A stretch of 64,000 nucleotides of DNA from Nautilus pompilius (taxonomy: Eukaryota > Mollusca > Cephalopoda > Nautilida > Nautilidae): the NCBI GenBank assembly GCA_018389105.1, contig JACATO010000317.1, positions 3,877,001 to 3,941,000 on the forward strand. The letters run 5' to 3'. Below the pieces are notes generated by a model. That model searched no databases, was not told where the DNA came from, and worked only from the letters and a program-made list of their open reading frames with translations. A program made the translations under genes and the position numbers. The first letter of the stretch is position 1, and each line of letters starts with the position of its first letter. Positions 58,701-64,000 of this stretch are shown here, piece after piece.

Positions 58701-61700
58701 TGAAAACCATTGGATGTGCTTACCAAGTCCTGGATAGAATCACAAAAGATAGAGCAGGAAAAACAAGGAATCATGTCGTCAACCTGAGGTTACAGGAGAA
58801 CTGACAGAAATATGAAGATGATGCTAGATGTAATCTTCAGGGAAGAGATCAACATATCTTCAACAACCTATTGGGAGTGGTTATCTAAGGTAACCTGGAG
58901 AAGTTGGGAGCTGGAGCATCTGTGGAAGCTAAATTCCTCTGATGTCATGTTGAAGTTGAATTACTAAACCTTTCTTTTTAAAATTATAAAATGTGCATAT
59001 ATGTATATGCATACAAAAAAAGGGTAGTGTTTATGACACACAGCTATGTGATATACTTCTTGCTGTTATGTAGAGTAGTAGCTGTAAGCTTTTCGAACAA
59101 AAAATGGGTAAAGGTATAAGTTACTGCTGTTGCTATATAACCTATCCATGGCCAAGACCTCTGTAACACTTCGTGGTCTCAACTAGAAACTGTTTTCACA
59201 TGGAAATTGAGCTGAACCTACAGAGAATTTTGGAGCAGTGTGGACATCCCCCTGACTACAAAAAATGCTCCAACTATGGGTTAAATAGCCAAACAGGCTT
59301 AGGCTGTTAGCCCTGGAAAGCAGTCAGTATAGAAGAGGAAAACCCTGATCTAAAACCTGTGATCAGCTAGCAAAGAATAGTTCCTCTTCCAATTACTACT
59401 TTGCCAGTGCAGAAGAAAAAGGCCAGCAGAAATCATCTTGAATATATCAGGAAATTGACAGTCCCCAGTACTCAGTGGATCTATAAACTTAGACAAAGGT
59501 GGTGGCTTGACCTGGCTAAGGATATGGATGCTGAGAATCTTTGGATGAGGACAGACCATGAGTAGAATTCGATAATAGCAACATATAATGTTACATCACC
59601 TATGACAGAAGAATAGTTTTTGGAGCAAGAAACAGCTAGAGAGTTTTAAAAAATGCGATCTCTCAATGAGACAAAAAAAGGGTGAAATTATTAGGGAGCT
59701 AAAAAGTAGCTATCAGAGAAGGTGACACCATCTCACCAAAACTTTTTACTGCCTGTCTGGAAAATATAATAAGCACTTTAAACTGAAAAAAGAAAAATCA
59801 CAACTTCAATGGAGAAAAGCTGTTATTTGAGATTTGCTTGTTATATCATTCTATTGTCAAGAGTTAAAAGAAATAGAAACTATATTAACAGAACTAGAGA
59901 TAGCAAGCAAATGTAGTGGCTTAGAATTAAACGTAAATAAAAGTAATGGCAGAACTTAATGCAGCCACTTGGCCTGTGACAGTAAATGATAAACAAATAA
60001 AGTAGGTGAACACACTTATCTTGGACAGTGATTCATTCTAGGAAAAAAAAACAGATCATGAAATAAAACAAAGAATCCAAATAGGACGGGAACCTTTGGG
60101 TGAAACAGAGTTCATTTATATGAAAATAAAAATATGCAGATGAGCAGAACAGAAACCTGGACTTTAACAGCAAAAATAGAAAAGAAACTTTTGGCAATAG
60201 AACACAACATAAAATTCACTGCATGCTTGGTATCATCTTCAAAGGCAAGAAGATAACAAATAGGTCAGCTACAGCTACAGGCCAAAGTTGACATTATCTT
60301 AAAGGAAGTCAAACACACAAAATGGTCCTGTGTTGGACACTTGAGTAGAACAAATGACAGCAGGTAATGGTAATGAGTAATAACCATGTTGTGATCAATG
60401 ATTGAAGGGAAAAGGAGACAGAAAGTTTTGAAAACATCATGTTGAGGTCTTTATCCAGTAGCAGTGATCATTGCCACTGTAGCAACAGCTACTACTGATG
60501 TACAATAGTGATAACCTCCAGAAATTTCTTTTGCTGCTTATGTTTGACTTGTTTTTTCATTTTTTTACATTAGCTAACTTTATATCACTTTCTTAACATT
60601 TCTTTCTTCTGAGTTGATTAAATACTGTTAGCAGTAATGTCGCCTTTTGTTAATTCTATTAATTTGAAGATGCCATAATTATTTGTGGTATTCGTATATT
60701 TTAGATTTTTTAATGCCTAGCAAATAATTTAGGATGTGACTATATTTGAAAGTAAAATCTGTGTGTAGTTCTTTAAGTAAAAAAAACAACAACAACAACA
60801 AATGCTAAAATGCTTAACATGTCAAATTTACAAAAATAATATAATATATGCCACTTTCTAGTATAGTTGCTGAACTCTTCAGGATTTAAGGTATTACCCA
60901 ATGCCATTATAAAGATGAGTATGGCTATTCTTAATTTTTATATATGCCTTTATTAATTAAAGAAATTTTGTTAAAGTACAGTTTATGAAGAGTTTGCTAA
61001 ATAAGTAATGGTTAAGGAATTATGAAACTGCATTAAACTTGTCAAGTTTTATTTTAAATTTGTTATTTTAAGTAACAAATAAGTTTTTTTTATCAGTATT
61101 TTTATTGGTGATTTTTATTTAGTAAATTTAATTTATTTTTTGTGATTAAAAGTTTTTCAAATTTTAGCATTAAGAATTATCTATTTACTGGAATTTCTGG
61201 AGCTGCTGACTTTCCTTATCTTTAGCAGATTAGTTAATCCAGTGTATTATCTGACTACTCGTAAAGAGTCATAAAATTTGCTTATTTACATAATGGTCTG
61301 GTACAACTAGTTGACAATGAGCTTTTATCACAAATGTTTTCTGAGTCCTTACTGGGATTATCCCGAGGGCAGTGACAGGCAGGAAAGGTTTGCCAAGATA
61401 TTAATAGAAGTCTTTAGTGTGGTATTCTGTACTATGTATATGAAAGAAAAAAAAACAACGAGTTTGTATGCAGTTCAAATATATGAACTGTTGTGTGCAG
61501 AATATGTGTGACAGACAAATGGTATTTATAACCACCTGTAGTAAACTTAATAAAAAAAACAAAAAAAAAAGGTTTTAGGTTCAATGGTAGTTATTTTAGA
61601 ACTGCCTTTTATAGTAGCTGCTTAAAATAAAATGGGGAAAAACGTGTCAGTTTAAAAAAAAATTAGACAAGACAGAAACAAAAAGTGTATAAAAGAAAGT

Positions 61701-62065
61701 CTAGGATTAATAAAGGAAAACGACAACTTGGCAATAAAAGTTGTCTGTTTTGTTTGATTTTTTAAATCTGAATTTACACTTAATTGTTAGCAAATATTTG
61801 TTTCCAAATATCACATTTGCATTTAACTTGCTGAGCTCTTTACACTTAACAGTTAGTTAGTTAGTTACTGGGTACAACTTAATAAATACATTCTTTCAGA
61901 CTCATTAAAGACTATGTACATGTTTAAATTTCAGGTGTGCAAATTTAAAACAGAAAAAAGGGCATATTACTATGCTATAGGAATTCAATCTGGGGTAAAG
62001 ATCCAACATGTTTTCTTTCCATTTCAAAATACTACCCATTTATCTTTAATCTTTAAAGGAATCAG
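55524..62065 (+). CDS. Secreted or membrane protein with MRH (mannose-6-phosphate receptor homology)-like domain (gene B), partial
   Basis: Join 55524-55744, 58003-58111 and 61935-62065; the 3' exons lie beyond the window. 154 residues are visible. The start is the first ATG after an in-frame TGA at 55515. A signal peptide covers about residues 1-36 (core 'WPIVVVVVVSLLVLL'). Then comes an MRH-like fold: 'SSCAAEVGGKLLNLEPLQ' (Cys52), 'GWNFSFNPCSAFN' (Cys89), 'GDGCHHVSVCKF' (Cys106, Cys112), 'YYYAIG'. This follows the C...L-x-x-L...Y-x-F-x-x-C...C...S-x-C...LG layout of mannose-6-phosphate receptor domains. Sequons lie at residues 83 and 142. MRH proteins bind mannose-type glycans and act in the secretory or lysosomal system. 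Sugar-binding residues cannot be verified here. Phases agree at both junctions (2, then 0), making the gene model strong; the family call is by pattern. Confidence 0.82.
55745..58002 (+). other. Gene B intron 1
   Basis: It has a GT...AG boundary and is AT-rich, with a (CT)n run immediately after the donor, an AAATAA repeat at about 56693-56720, and GGGGAGATAACTC at about 56180. No element protein was recognised. Confidence 0.6.
58003..58111 (+). CDS. Gene B coding exon 2 (MRH core)
   Basis: Acceptor TTGTGCTTTTTCCAG and donor TCA|GTAAGT. The first base completes Arg. It then encodes 'FVTVFNGWNFSFNPCSAFNE' and on to 'GDGCHHVS'. It is 109 bp long and ends in phase 0. Confidence 0.9.
59090..60480 (+). 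mobile_element. Fossil RTE/craniate-type LINE reverse transcriptase in gene B intron 2
   Basis: Broken reverse transcriptase on the + strand. 'GDTISPKLFTACLENIISTL' (about 59720-59780) matches the R-Q-G-D-P-L-S-P-K-L-F block. 'NFNGEKLLFEICLLYHSIV' (about 59800-59860) is where the FADD active site should be, but the two Asp are gone. 'KQRIQIGRE' (about 60066-60093), 'TEIWTLTAKIEKKLLAIEH' (about 60150-60205) and 'VKHTKWSCVGHLSRTNDSR' (about 60308-60362) match the conserved C-terminal region after the RT of these elements. Many stops are present. Confidence 0.75.
61935..62065 (+). CDS. Gene B coding exon 3
   Basis: Acceptor ACATGTTTAAATTTCAG and donor ATCAG|GTAAGT-type (GTAAGTC). It encodes 'VCKFKTEKRAYYYAIGIQSG' and on to 'LIFKGI', then 2 nt of the next codon. 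It starts in phase 0, matching exon 2. Confidence 0.9.
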
Positions 62066-62729
62066 GTAAGTCATAAATTTCTCACTGAGGTTCTCATTTC
62101 TGTGTATAAGACACTTACTTTATCTAAAACCTAAAACTGCTTTAAAATACTGTGACACTTTAGTATTATTGAATGAACAAAGTTATTGATTAAACGGGTT
62201 CAAGTAAGATTGACTACGACTACATGCTTTTAAAACTATACATTCAATGCTTTCTGATGTACATTAAAATCCTTTATGTTAAATAATTTAAAAAAGAGTG
62301 ACTATTTTAGTGTTGATCCCACATTAATATACCATTAAGCCCCATTTTTCTCCACAGTGATATATATTAAAAAAGTGTTTAATTCTCCTCAGTGCTAGAA
62401 TAATTAAAATAATGTCACTATATCTGAAATCAAGCAACTTTGTTACAATGTATATATAGGTGCATCTAAAAAAATTAGAATATCATGGAAGAGTTCATTT
62501 TTTCCCGTAATTTAATTCAAACAGTGAAACTTTCATATATTCTAGATTAATTACACATAAAGTGAAATATTTCAAGCCTTTATTTTTTGCTTTAATTTTG
62601 ATGATTATGGCTTACAGCTCATGAAAATAAAAAATCCACTATCTCAAAATATTAGAATATTTCATAAGATCAATAAAAAAAAAAAGGATTTATAATATAG
62701 AACTTTTCAGAAGTTCGACATTATGTTCA

Positions 62730-63755
62730 TTTATGCACTCAGTACTTGGTTGGGGCTCCTTTTGCATGAATCTCTGCATCAATGCGATGTGGCATGGAGG
62801 CGATTAGCCTGTGGCACTGTTGAGGTGTTATGGAAGCCCAGGTTGCTTTGATTAGCAGCCTTCAGCTCATCTGTATTGTTGGGTCTTCCTCTTGACAATG
62901 AGGTTCAGGCCAGGTGAGTTGGCTGGCCAATCAAGCACAGTAATACCATGGTCAGCAAACCAGTTACTAGTAGTTTTGGCAATGTGGGCAGGTTCCAAGT
63001 CCTGCTGGAAAAGGAAATCAGCATCTCCATAAAGCTTGTCAGCAGATGGAAGCATGAAGTGCTCTAAAATCTCCTGGTAGACGGCTGTGTTGACTTTGGA
63101 CTTTATAAAACACAGTGGATGGCTGTGTTGACTTTGGACTTGATAAAACACAGTGGACGCAACACCAGCAGATGACATGGCACCCCAAATCATCACTGAC
63201 TGTGGAAACTTCACACTGGACTTCAAGCAACTTGGATTCTGTGCCCCTCCACTCTTCCTCCAGACTGTGGGATCTTGATTTCCAAATGAAATGCAAAATT
63301 TACTTTCATCTGAAAAGAGGACTTTTGACCACTGAGCAACCAACGGTCCAGTTTTTTTTCTCCTTAGCCCAGGTAAGATGCTTCTGACGTTGTCTCTGGT
63401 TCAGGAGTGGCTTGACACTAGGAATGCGATACTTGTAGCCCATTTCCTGGACATGTCTGTGCATGGTGGGTCTTGATGCACTGACTCCAGCCTCAGTCCA
63501 CTCCTTGTGAAGCTCCCCCAAGTTCTTGAATTGGCTTTGCTTGACAATTCTCTCAAGGCTGAGGTCATTCCTCTTGCTAGTGCACCTTTTCCTACCACAC
63601 TTTTCCCTTCCAGTCAACTTTCCATGAATATGCTTTGATACAGCATTCTGTGAACAGCCAGCCCTTTCAGCAATGACCTTCTGTGGCTTACCCTCTTTGT
63701 AGAGGGTGTCAGTGAGTGTCTTCTGGACAACTGTCAAGTCAGCAGTCTTCCCCAT
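62730..63755 (-). pseudogene. Tc1-like transposase pseudogene
   Basis: It starts 'MGKTADLTVVQKTLTDTLYK' (63755), with a paired-type HTH 'IAERAGCSQNAVSKHIHGKL' and a basic AT-hook-like 'GRKR' linker. A frameshift near 63345-63350 precedes 'QWSKVLFSDESKFCISFGNQ', which holds the first catalytic Asp. The second is in 'FLFQQDLEPAHIAKT'. The third block, normally S-P-D-L-N-P-I-E, reads 'NSPGLNLIVKRK', so the acidic residue is Gly and several residues are deleted. A 38-bp tandem duplication lies inside the core (63083-63157). The protein is inactive. Confidence 0.85.
63083..63157. repeat. 38-bp tandem duplication inside Tc1 transposase
   Basis: The 37-mer starting GGCTGTGTTGACTTTGGACT occurs at 63083-63119 and again at 63121-63157 with one mismatch. 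Confidence 0.9.
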
Positions 63756-64000
63756 GATTGTGGTTGTGTACTGAACCAGACTGAGAGATTCATAGTATTT
63801 ATACTGCATTAATAGTGATTTATTCGAAATGGAATATTCTAATATTTTGAGATACGTTTTTTTTTTTTTAACTGTAGGCCATAATTATCAAAATTAAAAT
63901 TAAAAAATGCTTGAAACATTTTAGTTTACATGTAATGACTCTAGATTATATACAATTTTCACTTTCTGAAATAACTGACAAAAAATATTGAACTCTTCCA

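Larger units (their letters stand above)
62457..64000 (-). mobile_element. Tc1-like transposon with long inverted repeats, cut by window end
   Basis: The left end TAGGTGCATCTAAAAAAATT (after a TA microsatellite) begins an inverted repeat of more than 200 bp. Its mirror image starts near 63790 and runs to the window edge, where GAACTCTTCCA corresponds to TGGAAGAGTTC of the left end; about 30 bp are missing. Long IR/DR-type ends and the GTGCATCT-x-AAxAAATTAGAATATC terminus are familiar from a widespread Tc1 group, including fish copies. It carries a broken transposase on the - strand. Confidence 0.85.

Overview
This window comes from an animal nuclear genome: AT-rich, with long introns, GT-AG exons and dense transposon debris. 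The organism is probably a protostome invertebrate, because it carries a Spaetzle-type cystine-knot gene. A mollusc, possibly a cephalopod, fits the mix of elements, but the sequence does not prove this. There are no operons, CRISPR arrays or bacterial features.

Two host genes are visible, both on the + strand. Gene A is a small secreted cystine-knot protein (211 aa) resembling Spaetzle, the Toll ligand. Its three coding exons lie at 37015-37390, 45456-45560 and 49236-49392. The intron phases agree, and a poly(A) signal follows at 49450. Its 5' untranslated exon was not found; the CpG-richer DNA at about 1.9-4.4 kb is one possible upstream promoter. Gene B begins at 55524 in a CpG-rich promoter. 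It encodes a signal peptide followed by a mannose-6-phosphate-receptor-homology (MRH) type domain. Exons 55524-55744, 58003-58111 and 61935-62065 join in phase, and the gene runs off the window.

Most of the rest is mobile DNA, much of it inside gene A's introns or upstream of it. There are three Tigger/pogo elements (1-1898, 32855-35704, 44492-45407) and three mariners (12362-13681, 31602-32844, 42931-44263). Tc1-like copies or fragments lie near 11.4, 20.2, 21.7, 25.2, 30.6, 37.8, 47.4 and 62.5 kb. Two decayed hAT elements (about 8.9 and 15.6 kb) join a 313-bp hAT MITE with a perfect 8-bp target duplication. Three fossil non-LTR retrotransposon pieces lie near 27.5, 50.7 and 59.1 kb. Nearly all transposases are broken. 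The mariner at 42931 is the closest to intact, with one internal stop.

The most interesting segment is 39637-41950. A 574-codon reading frame with one frameshift encodes paired CxxC motifs and an RNase-H-like DD(E) arrangement. It sits between diverged inverted repeats of about 120-130 bp. Proteins like this often appear in invertebrate annotations as multi-copy uncharacterised genes. The inverted repeats suggest it is the transposase of a DNA transposon whose superfamily I cannot name.

Everything here was read by eye from the sequence. Family assignments rest on remembered motifs and need database confirmation.
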